Of a stretch of 64,000 bases of DNA, positions 1-12,104 are shown in pieces. The position numbers and the translations under genes are program-made. The stretch is taken from contig NC_073696.1 of the NCBI RefSeq assembly GCF_029784165.1, positions 259,700,494 to 259,764,493 of the forward strand. The letters run 5' to 3'. Origin of the DNA: Wyeomyia smithii. Taxonomy: Eukaryota; Arthropoda; Insecta; Diptera; Culicidae. The notes below the pieces were generated by a model. The model did not search any database. It was given only the letters and a program-made list of their open reading frames with translations, and was not told the origin of the DNA. The stretch's first letter is position 1. Every line of letters starts with the position of its first letter.

Positions 1-992
1 TTGCTTACCAATCAACATAAAAAATATCATCCGATTTTACTTTATATGATAAAGCGATCTTATAACAGATTAAGTTCACATCTTACGAGAACTGATTTAA
101 TTATCAAAGAAATCAGGTGACAAAAATAGTCAACATACGTGGTTTGACGAAATTGACTGATCAATATGTCGATTGCACAAACACCCGATTTAGTTGATAC
201 ATGCGTATAATACCATCTGTTAAAATTTTTTATCGGGTACATCTTATAGAGTTCTCCAGGTGCGTTTGTATTAGTGCGATGTTTACGATTTATTTTTTGT
301 TAGCTGTAAGAATTTTTTGTCACCTGTGAGAACTGTCATCTGAAAGAGAGCATAAAAATCTACCGAGTTTGATTCACACTCTCACAAATTTCAATATACA
401 GTGTAACGCGGGCCGTAGTGTTTGTGTGTTTTCGCTTGGAGAACTCTATTTGCTACTGACATTTTTTATATGCGATTTGACAGCCTCTTATAGTTATTTT
501 GGTTTCCGGACAACGCTACACCGCAAAAACGAATTCGACAATAGAAAGTGTCCACCTTTCAATGTATGATCCCTTCCTTGCATGGCTAAAAAGTAACGCT
601 TTATAACATCCCCATTGCACAAGCAACTGTCAGTCAGCTAAGCCGTTTGAACGTTTTTTGAAACATTCGAAACTTGAAGCAAGGCGGAAAGAAGTATTCA
701 AAATCGCAGCATAATACTTTCCATTGTCGCTGCAGTTGTACACCTCAGAAGTGATAAATTTGATATTCTACCTGTGAAAGTTTCTAGTGAATTGCGAGCG
801 TTACAACACCGAATTGTAACAACCGATTTCTAACCCGACAGCCATTGATTGGCTTGTGCAAGTATCTGCGCGTAACAGTAAACCGAACCTAACCTCATTG
901 GTTTGTAGTGAAATCAGTTCTTTGTTTTGGTTTACCGTACTGTTGAACGAATTTATTTTTTGTCCAGGTTTAGGATTACGGGAGGAGCAATC
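1..992. other. Upstream flank and probable 5' UTR of Myt1
   Basis: No protein-coding signal was recognised here. The last part reads like a splice acceptor: a pyrimidine-rich run ends in CAG at 965-967, 25 bases before the Myt1 ATG at 993. The first coding exon may therefore be preceded by a non-coding exon and intron; I could not identify a convincing donor. No TATA box or named core-promoter element stands out. Confidence 0.4.
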
Positions 993-2772
993 ATGAAGTC
1001 CCCTCTGCCCGTGCCGGAGTTTCTCGAGGAAACCAATCTATCATTGTCGTTCAAGGAACCCCATCGTAAGAATAGAATTCAACGACCGCCGAAACCTCCG
1101 AAGTTGTATTCAAAGGTCGATTGCAGTTTTAGCCGCGCGTCAAACGGTTCCAACACCGCCCACTTGATCTCTTTCAAAAACGACCGGTCACAGTTAAGCT
1201 CACTCTATCAGCGTCATAAACGAGAATCCTATTACGAGCAGTGCTTCGAGCAGATCGCCAAAGTGGGCGAAGGTTCGTTCGGGGAAGTGTTTAAGGTGAA
1301 AAGTAAACAAGACGGGTGCCTGTATGCGGTCAAAAAATCAAAGGAGTTTTTACGCGGAGAAAACTATCGTCATGAGCGGCTGGAAGAAGTGCGTCGATAT
1401 GAACAATTTAGTGAGCATGAAAACTGCATTAGGCTGTGTCAGGCGTGGGAGCAGGATGATCGGCTTTACATGCAAATGGAACTATGCAAAAGCAATCTAG
1501 AGGATTACGTCCGCGATCAGCGTTTCATTCCGGAAGAGAAAATTTGGTCCATCCTGTTGGATCTACTATTGGTAGGAAATGACATAGAATATTACAATGA
1601 TTGACTATACAGTCAACTATTCGTTTCTTTTAGGGTCTGAAGAGTTTACACGACCGAAACTTGATTCACTTGGATATTAAATTAGATAACATTTTAATTA
1701 CCGATGATGGTATTTGTAAATTAGCAGACTTCGGACTGGTGTTAGACTTAAACAGTAGTAATTTTCTCTATGCTAGTGAAGGTGACTCGCGGTATATTGC
1801 ACCGGAACTGTTGGAAGGCAAATATACCAAAGCGGTGGACATTTTCAGTCTTGGAATCGCGATTCTTGAGTTGTCGTGCAATCTTGAACTTCCTCCTAAC
1901 GGACCTCTTTGGCAAAACTTGAGAAGTGGAGCACTACCGGCGGAACTTCTATGTCGACTGTCGAATGAGCTGCAATCTGTCATACAGTGGATGATGAGTC
2001 CGCTGCCTGAATCGCGTCCTTCAGTCGATGATTTGTTGCAGCTTTCAAAAATAGCAGCATTACATCAAGAGCGACGACGGTGGCGTTTGGTACGTAGTAT
2101 TCGATCCTACCTGCGTCGAAAGCTGTGCAATCTAAAATTTTTCCTGGCAAGTTTGGTGCTTTCAATTGCTAGTTGTTTCCGGCTGAAACACGCGAAACCG
2201 TCGGTTCCGCAAAGATGCTTCCGAGATAGCTGTAATCGCAGTTGTGTCAATGGAATCAACGATAGCAATACGCGAACACGCTTGATGAAAAATTTGGCTG
2301 ATGAATCTGACGAGGATATTGTATCCTCTACCTGTGGGGAGCTTGATGTGACGGGTGGAAGTGGTGGAAGTGGGGGAAGTGGGATACAAATAACGCCCAC
2401 CCTAAACAACACCGTGCCGACGATGACTCCAATCGGGAAGATACTGAACTCGACGCCACTAAATCATGCCGGATCAAGACTACGTCTAAGAAATATTTTA
2501 ATGGACAACCCGTTTGCGAATGGAGAGTGGTAAGTTAAATTCTAATTTTTAATAGTTATTTTTGAATCTAACAGAATGTATTCTTTTCGATTTTTTCGCG
2601 CTACAGTTGCGAGGATGATTTTTCATTAGATTCAGACTCCGAGGGCAAAAGCAAACGAAAGGATGAGCAAAAATCTCGGCACCACTCTTTGTTGCACAGT
2701 TCTCCGTGTGGCAATGATTCGTCGTTTCTAACCAAAAAGAAACTGTTCTTCATATCAGACGACTCAGACTGA
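993..2772 (+). CDS. Myt1: Membrane-associated tyrosine/threonine Cdc2-inhibitory kinase Myt1
   Basis: Myt1 family kinases phosphorylate Cdk1 on Thr14/Tyr15 and hold it inactive before mitosis; they sit on ER/Golgi membranes. Three exons are visible: 993-1571, 1634-2529 and 2607-2772, joined by GT..AG introns of 62 and 77 bp, giving 546 residues. The product shows a Gly loop (GEGSFGEV, about 92-99), ATP Lys114 in YAVKK, the catalytic loop HLDIKLDN (205-212), DFG (225-227) and APELLEGKYTKAVDIFSLG (249-267). The HLDIK loop is the Wee1/Myt1 form. A hydrophobic stretch at about 361-375 after the kinase domain is the membrane anchor that separates Myt1 from Wee1. RLRNILMDNPF near 477-487 resembles the C-terminal cyclin-docking (RxL/RNL) region of vertebrate Myt1. 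The ATG at 993 was chosen because the upstream in-frame extension lacks an ATG and crosses a likely splice acceptor. The Gly/Ser-rich stretch at 434-443 is low complexity. The family call is firm; the last exon join (TG|T, a Cys codon) is inferred from splice sites. Confidence 0.93.
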
Positions 2773-3094
2773 CCACAAGCAATGCATTAGTGCTTCTACC
2801 AGCTGGAGTTGGTACAGGTGAATGTCGCTCTTAACTGACACTATTAATGGTAACTAAAATTCAACCCTGTGTACTGTGCAAGCACGCCCAAGTTGACACA
2901 ATAATACTGCTTTAGTTAGTCTGGAGATTCGGGACTGTGAAGGACACAAAATAACATGTGATATCTAAAAGATTAGTTTTTAGTTTTGTCGTATGAAATA
3001 TCGGTAGCTGTTTGCTTAGGACTGAGAGATAGGTTTGCATATTGATTGTTGAGAATGCATTGCTCTGAAATGATAGTGTTTATTCAAAAAGATG

Positions 3095-3100
3095 AATAAA
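3095..3100 (+). promoter_or_regulatory. Candidate polyadenylation signal of Myt1
   Basis: An AATAAA hexamer lies 323 bases past the Myt1 stop codon and is the first good match downstream. It would give a 3' UTR of about 0.35 kb. The choice is by sequence only. Confidence 0.45.
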
Positions 3101-3509
3101 GAACTCCTATATCCGATCGATTCCTTAATGATTAAACTAACCAAAAACATACTGGCAGTTAGTATTGCAGTGGGTATTGGTAGTAGATATATAATATCAT
3201 CCTATAGCCAGCGAAATATATTTTATTATAGAACGTGGTCATACCTATATATAAAACCTTGCAATAAATTGTGTACTGCTCATAGAGAAGACGCGAGTCA
3301 TAGATGTATCTTCGAGTATCACAATCTAATATCCAGTGTTCAAACTGGAAAAAAAATGCTGTCCCATCCTCATAGTCGGTGTTTTGTTCCCTGGTCGTAT
3401 TGTTTACACAATAAATCGTTATTTCATATAAGTTTTGGGTAGATCCATGAAAATTTGTAAAAAAGCAAGTTTTTTGCTGTCTTTCTACGTTATCAATACT
3501 GCTGTAGGA
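3101..3509. other. Spacer, nothing recognised
   Basis: A/T-rich sequence with short open frames on both strands that have no recognisable domain. Confidence 0.5.
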
Positions 3510-3652
3510 TGACAAAGTGACGTAAAGGCCATTTTTATGCTAAACAAAGCGACGAAGGCACCATGTCAATGCAAGAATGACAAGTATGTATTAAATTCGC
3601 TTTTCGGCTGTCCTGAAACACTGATTAAATGGGGATTTACGTCACAATGTCA
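3510..3652. mobile_element. Short MITE with TGACA..GTGACGTAAA terminal inverted repeats
   Basis: The left end TGACAAAGTGACGTAAA reappears inverted at the right end (TTTACGTCACAATGTCA) with two mismatches over 17 bases, and similarity continues a few bases inward. The 143 bp length and absence of coding capacity fit a non-autonomous DNA transposon. The superfamily is not clear and I see no certain target duplication. Confidence 0.55.
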
Positions 3653-4295
3653 ACTCACGGCAGAATAGTTCGGAGTAGAGATTAAGGAAAACTATAGAAT
3701 TCTACAATCTTTCAAGCAGTTTTAAGTCAGATTTTTAATCGAAATATCCCCTACTGTCCTGAAAACTATGATAAATTTGTGATCTTTTGAAAAAGGTTTG
3801 ATCAAAATCGGAACAGATCTTGCGGAATGGCAGGTAAAAGAATTTTCATTTTTTCGGCTCCGGTCGGGTCGGGTACGCAAGTGTTAAGCAGCAATAATTG
3901 TTCGTTGGGTTGTAGTTAGGTGATATTGGTAAGATGGAAAAAGGCTCGGTATAGTAGAACAGTAAGTTTGAAGTACAGTCCCTATATTTACAGTCTGGCG
4001 GACTCAGGTATCGGAGCCAATCGAACCGGAGCCAATCGAACATGACAGTTAAGAAAAGTTAAAACTTGGAGGAAGTATTGAGACCGCGGTGTGCTAAAAA
4101 TTATCGAAATAATTTCAACTATTTCAAAATTGATGCAGAGGCTATATAAGAGACAGTAAATCACACATACTAAATTTTTACCATAATCTGATGTTCTGGA
4201 AAAAAAAAAGACGGCAAACAAGTCTTCAAAACATAGTTGAAATTATATTTGAGGAATATTATTAGCTGTTGTGTGTTGTGTATAGAATAAATCAA
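3653..4295. other. Spacer with a scrap resembling the pogo relic
   Basis: At 3973-3998 the plus strand carries about 24 bases that also occur, in inverse orientation, at 10357-10381 inside the pogo-type transposase. In the transposase frame both encode QSLYLQSGG. This suggests a second tiny fragment of the same family. The rest of the stretch shows nothing recognisable. Confidence 0.4.
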
Positions 4296-4297
4296 TA

Positions 4298-5762
4298 TTG
4301 ATTTCTGCCCATAATTCAAAAATTGGCTTATATGTCATTTTCACCAAAATCGAGAAAACAGTTTCTTGTGACGGTAAACACACTAAACAAGGTCCCTACG
4401 GAAGCCGATTGTCAAAAAATGCATTTGGGAAGGCAGCAAATGTGAAACAATTTTGGTTAATATCCAAAATAATTGAGAAGTTGGCTAATATCCAATATCC
4501 AATATGAACCACGGCATGTTAACGAACCAGTGTATTATTACTGTACTTTGTTTCGTCAAACTTTCGAAAGTGTGTTGTAACCTGGCGGTTACTGGCGACA
4601 GGGAAGCGATCGTAAGGCCCTTGCATCAAATTTGACTTTTTTACGAACAATATATTTGATGCAACAAGAATTGATTTGCGGTGCTGCGAAACCCAATGAT
4701 CAAAACGCGTGACTGTTTCATTCTGTCATAAATCTTTACATTCTTTAAAATACTATTTAGCTCTTTGATTAGAAGTAATATTAAAGAGAAGATTCTGATT
4801 TCATTTTGAATTTGATGAGGAAAAATAGCAAAGTGGATTGTGACATTATCTTGAATAATAATATTTTCGTTGTATTGTTATAATGTTGCACGAAACAATT
4901 GGGTCCTAAAATTTTACACGGTTTTCTGATTTTTATATATAAGCTGAAAGAGTGCAATTTTCTGAGCAAAACGTGATTTAAAAAAAAAAGATTATCGTTT
5001 TTCTTCGATTTTTAAATGAAGAATAAAAAACTGCTCGAAAGGTCTTAAATGACAGTTCTCCCATATAGCGTACATGGGCAGAATGTCATTCAAGACCTTT
5101 CAAGCAGTTTTTTTAATCTTCATTTAAAAATCGTAGAAAAACGATGAACATTTTTTGAAAATCGCGTTTTGCTCTGCTTTTTCAAATGATATATAAAAAC
5201 TGGTATAGCTTTAGGACCCAATTGTCTCGTCGTCCTTTCCGTCCTCACTTGTGCTTCCGTGTTTTTCTACTAAATTTGAAACCATTTTCATCACCAACGA
5301 GTGTCGTAACTTTTATGTAGGAGAAACGGGGGATTCACTAGACGAGCTTCGAGGCAGACGGACGTACTTTTGGATTCGTTCCGGTAATCGAGAAAAACAT
5401 AAAAAGATGGCGGATCGTTCCAAAGGAAGAAACGTTCAACGCAGAAAGGAAAGTTACGACAACGAGCACGATATAATTCACATCGTATGGATATTAGCCA
5501 AATTGCACACCTTTCGTTTATAATTGAAAAAAAAAAACGGCTACTGCGTTAAAAATACGTGGTGGATGGAGTTTTCCTGCAGATTTCTCTGTTTCAACTC
5601 AACGGCAAGGTTCCAGCATATATGAAGGGTGATATACTCAATAAAAAAGTTGTCATGGACAGTCAAAATATGTTGTACCGACAAAAAACTTTGAAATGCG
5701 TTTTTCTCGATTTGATGCCTGTGGCAATGGCCAATTTTTGAATTATGGGCAGATTTGGTTTC
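4298..5762. repeat. Region bounded by inverted repeats of about 55 bp
   Basis: About 55 bases around 4300-4355 recur inverted around 5705-5760; both contain the word TGCCCATAATTCAAAAATTGGC. This suggests the ends of one roughly 1.46 kb element into which the 329-bp palindromic MITE (4896-5224) later inserted. No transposase motif is visible inside; the 90-codon open frame at 5251-5523 has no recognised domain. Confidence 0.4.
4896..5224. mobile_element. Palindromic MITE, CAATTGGGTCCTAAA family, copy 1
   Basis: The ends are CAATTGGGTCCTAAA and the inverse TTTAGGACCCAATTG. Inside, a second inverted pair built around AAACTGCTCGAAAGGTCTT (about 5029-5047) and its complement (about 5092-5110) flanks a short loop, so nearly the whole element can fold into one hairpin. 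A second copy lies at 57670-57964. There is no coding capacity. Confidence 0.8.
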
Positions 5763-7764
5763 AGGTTTATTATTACAAATCAACGATTTACATAAGACCA
5801 ACAATTAGATGAATATCTAATATTCAACGATTTAATAATTCGAACACAACTGTAACACAGGCTTAGCATTGGAATTCAGCGAAGCAAAAACGATCATTCG
5901 AACCTTCGCTTTCTACTGAGTATCATGTCACGGTATCACCGTTTGTTTAACTTCTGTGTGCTATCTAACTCCACACAAAAACTAATTGCGAAAAATTATT
6001 GCATTTTAAACTGCCATTGACCTACTGTCGTGACACGTATCACGAGGAAAATATTCCCGGCTGATTCGCAAACGAAACAGAATATATTTGCGAATAATTT
6101 TTTCTCTGATATTGTGGCATTTTGACATGGGAGCCGCTGGAACATCTGACATTAGCTCGAAAAGTTTTTGGTCCAGATTTGAATTGGATATTTTGAGTTG
6201 TTCAATGTTCCCTTTGAATATTTCCTCTAGCTCCGTTAGAAAATTATACGTATCTATGTTTACGTATACCAATGCATCTCCGGTATAGTCTCTGAGCTTG
6301 GTGAGTAGAGTTATATCATCTAACGGGATTTCACTTGGAATGCAACTTCTTAAGCATTTCATACAGTCGTCCTCGTCGCATTGATACTTTTTATGAACGT
6401 TAACTGAATGTTCGATCTTATTATCTTTAAGTTCTCTTTTGGCTCCAAGTGTTCTGCTAGATCCAGCTTTGTTAGAAAATTCAAGTAGCCATTTACTGTT
6501 GTCCCACTCGTATGACGTTTCAGCAATATCGTTCAGGTATTGTGAAACTGCCAGTAGTTTCAGACTATCCTTGATCTACAGTGCATTTGGGCGCAACTGG
6601 CGACTTCGAAGGTGGGAAAACACATTTTCCACACAATCTTGTGTCAACCGACCACCCAAGAAAAAATCGAAACCTTTATGACTTAGTAAAAACTCTTGAA
6701 TCCTAATCATGCTATCAGTTGCCATCACGACCGCAGATTGCCATGGTTTGCGCCAGCCTTTAGCACCAACTTTGCAGTTGAAGATTATTGACCGAAACGA
6801 ATCGAAGAAAGAGATTAGTTTTTGGTGGGCTGTTTCATTACGTTAACTAAAGGCCAGCTGGATTGAACGAGTGGTCATGTATGTAAACCAGTTTGCAATT
6901 TGGCCAATCAAAAAAGTTGTTGTTAAAACATCTTTCCGTCCAGTTTCTGCTCCGAATATTCTTAAAGAAAAGCAGCCGCCACACCATGATTAGCGTACTT
7001 TGTAGAGTTAATGACCTTCATTTTGTCGAAGTTCGAGGCTTTTTTTGAAAAATCCACATCTTCCATCCTCAACCCACATGCCAGTCGTAGATCACAGCCC
7101 TTCTCAAACATTACAAGCTCTTTCAAATGATTAATATCAGCAGTAGGCGTATGAAGTCCATTGGATTCCATAGGAATCTGATCAATCTGGATTGTACCAT
7201 TGGCGATCCAACCTTGGATCATACTTTTCATAACGTGTACGCTATCAGGCATAATCTCGAGAGTACGAGATTTGTCACAGGGGTGCTCGATGGGTTTATT
7301 AAAAAGCACATTCACTCTGGTATGTTGGATTCCACAGTTTTTTTATTATTGCCTGAAAGTAAAAAAATCATTTAGCGTGATAATATGGTTAAAACCCCAA
7401 ATACAAACTCTACCCCCGCAATCACTAACAGCTGCATGCACACGTAAACCCGTAGACTCAGTTCTCCGAATGACATCAAATAAAATAGATTTCAAACAAC
7501 CATTGTTGATTGAATCCCCAGTGTAGTAGTATGCTACTACTTGCTTCCATCGAGCCCTAAGCCCTGCCAACATAAAAACCATCACATGGTTTGCTACTCC
7601 ACTATGATTAGGGAACGTATTGTGTCCAACAAACTTTTTCAAGTTATTACAATAGTTAACCCCTGGTTGAATGGCCATTTCATCAAAAATTATCATACAA
7701 TTTTTATCAGTATCCTTCATTCTTGGTACTTTATGCTCAAGTAAAACAAAAACTTCTTCGAGTA

Positions 7765-8706
7765 GGGTAGAGCGGGGCTAGTTGTTCATTTTTGGTTAAA
7801 ATGTTCTGTAACTTTTTGTAGGGAATGTTTTGGCAAAAACTCATTACATGAAAATGTTGCGTTAAATCTGTAGTTTCTAGAAAAAATATGAACGACTCGA
7901 AATAATCTACGATTTTGCGAATATTCTATGTTTTTTGAGTGGATGTCAACTTGGCCAACTAGCCCCCAAGTTGGGGTAAGTTGGTCAGGGTGTGGGGTAA
8001 ATTGACTATTTTTATTTCGGAAGATAATTCAGTGATCCTTCCTCACTGCATTTGCGGCAGCCTGTAGCGTCTCAGTGGAAGTCAAACCTCTCCCGGTTTT
8101 TGTTCATACGTTTGATTTACGAAATCCCAAACCATGAGAAAAATACGCGGCACGTATCCTTCGCGTAAAGAGCGACTTTAGTATGAATGGTTTTGCTAAG
8201 CAGAGCACATGCTGTTTGCGCTTGGTTTTAGTTTGCATCACGAAATGCGCCGTTCCTGGAATTGCATATACTTGGTTACTTGAATTCATTGATGATGGGC
8301 ATAGAACCAACCAGCCCCGCTTGTTTGTGCCCAACTAGCCCCTCATGTTTTCAATATGAAAATAACTTGAAATACATGAACAAAAAAATTTTGGCGAAAA
8401 TTTGCTTTACACAACTTGAAACTAACAAAAAGGACTTTCATTATGGATTGAAGAAGGTTTATTTCAATTTGGCTAGCTTTGTTTAGGCAAAAAGTTTCAA
8501 CTTGAAAACCGAGTAGAATTGATGGCCAATTTGGCACCAACCTGTATTTATTATCCGTCCTAATTAAAACTGTACCTTATTTTGTCATTTAAATTCTCTG
8601 GATATCTGCTACATATCACCCATATTACACGATTTTTTTGATACGTAGATTCGAAGATATTCTCATTGACCAACTTACCCCGTAACCAACTAGCCCCGCT
8701 CTACCC
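7765..8706. mobile_element. TA-flanked MITE, GGGTAGAGCGGGGCTAGTTG family, copy 1
   Basis: The left end GGGTAGAGCGGGGCTAGTTG matches the inverted right end CAACTAGCCCCGCTCTACCC exactly, with TA on both outer sides (7763-7764 and 8707-8708), consistent with a TA target duplication. It sits inside the P-type transposase; removing it rejoins the transposase reading across HFESG-V. Subterminal words built on GGGGTAAGTTGGTCAGG repeat the end motif. No transposase is encoded. A longer relative is at 44733-45998. Confidence 0.85.
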
Positions 8707-9027
8707 TACACCACTCTCGAAATGAATATTCTGCAGACGTTCTCGTAGTGTACGTCCACTAGGCAAGAATCTTTTATTTCTCTCTGTTTCGTACGCCGTC
8801 AAGCCACACGAGAATTTACATCGCAGACCTTCCGTAATGCTCTGATCAGACCATCGTTTGATTTTTTCTAATATTCTCTGTGATCAACTGAAACTGGTCG
8901 GGGTTCATAACAGTTCCCACATCTTTCAGCTTTCGTTTTAATGACTGGTTCTCTTGTAATGAACTGAAAAGAGGAAACAAATCAGATTTGGAATCAAAAT
9001 CACAAGTGGTTTGTGCACCCTGTGTTA

Positions 9028-10114
9028 GGGCATCTTCAGCGGTGGTAAAATCGTTGTTTTGTTCTATTTTTTTTTGGAACAAACTCAAATTCACTACTGC
9101 ACCGGTGGTGTAAATTTTGTTTTATACCAGATCTAAATTGAAAAAATTTGAAACTGGTATACGTTTTGGTCTTTTTTTTTGTCACTTTTTGGAACAAGAA
9201 ACAGATCGTTCTAAAACCCTTTGTACGCTACCAATAGGTGGGTAAAATGTCATATTTTAATTGAATACCTCATTTTTAGCTATTTCCATATAAACGTTTT
9301 GCGAGTGTTGGGAAATAAACAAAACAAAGATTTTTCATGACAATTCACAATATGTTTTTGTGTTTTTTTTAAGAGGAAAAAGAACAGGTTTGTCGTTTTT
9401 GGCTTCAAGGAAACCGACTAGCAAAAGGGGGAATTCTGGAAGACCATAACCGCAGGTTTAACTACTTGGTTTGCAACCATCAGCCACCAGGATGACAAAT
9501 ATGTTGGCCATTCGTTAATCGCCTTAATTGTAGTGGGACTAGAGGAGACCTCAAGAGGCCAGAAAAATGTTCCTCTAAGACACTGAACTGAAAACGTTCA
9601 CAATGCGGACTTGTTTCAATATCCTCAAAACCAAATCGAAGTTTTAAGAACTGCAAGATTTTGAAAGATTGATGAGACGAAAACGGAAGATGAGCATCTT
9701 CGCGATCAAATAATTTTCGCTATCCTCCGAAGCCCTACTTGTAGCAGAAATTTTTCGATCATAACAATCCATCCTGAGAAATGTCACTGACGCTTGGGTC
9801 AAACCGTCAAATATATAAAGTCTTGAGGATATAAAGTGTCTTGCCAAAGCAATCGTTTAATGTGCGTTAAAAAGATCCAATTTCCGTTTGTTAAATATTG
9901 AGTGCTTTTCATTATAAAAAGTTACATAAACTGATAACATGGGGTATGGTATTGTTGACAGTGTGACAGATGTCAGCGGTTCTAAAACAACGAGATATAC
10001 AACACCGGTGCGGAGAACGAAAAGTTGGTCTATATTAGCTGGTTTTATTCAGGTTTCGCTGGTGTAAATCTAGTATAAAGTTGTTTCAAATATAGACCAC
10101 CGCTGAAGATGCCC
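9028..10114. mobile_element. TA-flanked DNA transposon with 19-bp perfect inverted repeats
   Basis: The ends are GGGCATCTTCAGCGGTGGT and its exact inverse ACCACCGCTGAAGATGCCC, with TA immediately outside both. It inserted into the THAP-encoding start of the P-type gene. The 1.09 kb interior has no intact transposase and no domain I recognise, so it is probably non-autonomous. The superfamily is unassigned; TA or TWA targets would allow Tc1/mariner or PIF/Harbinger. Confidence 0.75.
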
Positions 10115-10246
10115 TAAATCTTCTAATTTAGGAAAACGGAAGAACGCTACATTTTTCATCTGACACCGAGAGCTGTTCGAACATTTGTAATAGAAACACT
10201 TCATTTTTTGCGGTAATATCGGGAGAAAATTCACAAAAGTTAAACA

Positions 10247-11530
10247 TTATTGATCACAACGAAAAAGGTTTTCAATGGTTTGAACTTTGTCTTCAGTTGC
10301 CAACTGTTTTGATCGAATTATCCGGTTGCCAGATCGCATGATTCTCTGTCCACCAGACTGTAAATATAGGGACTGTACAATCAACTGGCGCTTACGTGGA
10401 ATGGTTCGTTCCTCCGCTAGTCCGAAACGCTCTTGCTTCATCATTATAATCAGCTGTTCTGAAAACGAGGATGTGACTGCAGTTTCTCCGGATTCAGGCT
10501 CATCAGCATTGCCGGGAAGGTTCTTGAGCTCTACCTTCTTATTCAATGGGTAAATTCCAGATGCTCTAAACCCAGCTTTATTATTGGTTTCACTATTCTC
10601 CCTAATTTTCACCACCTTTTCAGACTTCTTCAGAAGTCGAGGAAAGATGTGTTTTGGAATGCATCCTTTGTTTTGTTTCTTCCATTCGCTCAATGTATCT
10701 TTCCAGGCTTTTTTAAGAGGTCGAAGATAGGCAACATCGAGGGGTTGACATAGGTAAGTAGCGTTAGGCGGCAGCAGAACAAAGCTGATGTTGCTGGCCA
10801 TGCAGGATTGTAGAACACGGAAGCTTAAATGTGAATCAACATTGTCGCCGATGATAATACGTTTTTTATCGTTACGTAGTCCGTTGAAGTATGGCAGTGC
10901 TATCGTGAAGAACCAGTCTTAGAACACCATAGGGTCGAACCAGCCTAATAATGCATTATGATTAGGAAAAAGGAATTTATACTTATATTTCACATTTTAC
11001 CAGATATTGTGCGGTTGTATCTACAACCATCTGGTCCCCCTTCAGTTCAAGTTGGATACATGTGGAGAGCTGCATAAACGACATACGGTGGAAGCATTTT
11101 TCCATTGGCTTGCGGGAGCATCACATCACATCACATCACATCACAGAAAACGAGGATTTAGAATGGTCCATTAATGTGTCTACGTGTTTTTGCACTACGA
11201 CGCGATTCGATCCCGGGTCATCGCTAAAGTTGGTTTCGTCATAGTTTATGATGTTTTCCGGAGGGACACCATCCACAGTTGTCGCAAGATTCGCTAAATA
11301 TTTTGAGACAAGCGCGAAACTAATTTGTGCCTTTTCAGGAATGAGTTGATCCAATCTTTTCCAGGAGTGTTGTTCTTGAATTTGGTCTTCATTTTGTTGT
11401 GATCTAGGAATTGCGTGACGAGTTTCTTTATACAATCCGCAGTCAGCGGAAACCCCCAGACGCCAGCGAAACGAACAGTTTCCGCAAGATCGCATACTTG
11501 TGCATCGGTTAGAACGGTTGTTTGTTTTTT
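10247..11530 (-). pseudogene. pogo/Tigger-type (CENP-B-like) DDE transposase relic
   Basis: On the minus strand, 11520-11300 encodes a CENP-B-type helix-turn-helix ending in GKDWINSFLKRHK. A frameshift follows, then NYDETNFSDDPG with the first catalytic Asp (about 11230-11200). After a stretch broken by stops comes IIIGDNVDSHLSF with the second Asp (about 10860-10830), and then the family pattern LLPPNATYLCQPLDV at about 10780-10737. A C-terminal part has GFRASGIYPLNK. Broken frames, including a TGTGA-type pentamer run at 11119-11143, make it non-functional. It lies just upstream of the P-type gene start, so two unrelated transposons abut here. Family call strong; terminal repeats not found. 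Confidence 0.85.
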
Positions 11531-12100
11531 TTTTTCGGAATCATAGTTTCGTCAATACTATGGTCGGGTTCTGAATGAACTGCTTAAAAAATTTGCTCTC
11601 ACTGCAACTGTGAAAGGACAAATTTTGAAGAGCTTGTCATATCCGAACAAACTTTATAAATTTTGGATATAAATCTCCGGAAGAGTAGGGAAAGGAGGTT
11701 TTTCCATGATTTCAATGTGTACGAAGGCAATGAAAGTGACATGATTTTTTGATCCATTGGGTACTAGTGGAGATATTGTTCTGAAGATGATTGCTTCTTT
11801 GGACGTAAAGAAGCTTTTTAGATTTTTTTGTTGATAACTGATGGTTATCGTATTCGGTAGTGATGGAGCTCAAATATCAAGGTTTCGAATATACCGACGT
11901 TGTGATACAATATTTTACAGTGATTCTATTTAGTCTATACAAAGTATTTTTCGGGAGCGGGACAGAGTTTATAAACTTTTACGGTGACACCCTGTATATT
12001 GCACGCTTATATGTGGCGGTACTCAAGAATAAAGATTTTTCCATTCGAAGCTGAAGTTGAAATCACGCAGGGTCTGACAGGATATCTAGCTGTATGACTG
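11531..12100. other. Spacer, nothing recognised
   Basis: No domain or repeat was recognised. The part next to 12100 may be upstream sequence of the LINE that follows, but it shows no endonuclease motif. Confidence 0.4.
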
Positions 12101-12104
12101 TCTT

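Larger units (their letters stand above)
5950..10204 (-). pseudogene. P-element/THAP9-type transposase, split by two insertions
   Basis: Read on the minus strand, the pieces keep the order of a P-superfamily transposase. 10204-10115 encodes a THAP-like N-terminus beginning MKCFYYKCSNSS and ending FFRFPK. 9027-8709 contains NKRFLPSGRTLRERLQNIHF. 7762-7346 carries CMIIFDEM, the family's first catalytic Asp, and ARWKQVVAYYYTG. 7315-6962 has PDSVHVMK, matching the D..H..K motif after the GTP-binding insertion. 6362-6006 is a C-terminal part. A 1087-bp element (9028-10114) separates the THAP start from the rest, and a 942-bp MITE (7765-8706) splits codons after HFESG. Frameshifts and stops occur as well (for example near 8850 and 7340). 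The later THAP zinc ligands are missing. It is inactive. The P/THAP9 assignment is firm; exact ends and the 31-bp P-type inverted repeats were not found, so 5950 is approximate. Confidence 0.85.

Noticed and set aside
927..992. Extended N-terminus of Myt1
   Set aside because: The extension has no ATG and crosses a likely splice acceptor; the ATG at 993 fits better.
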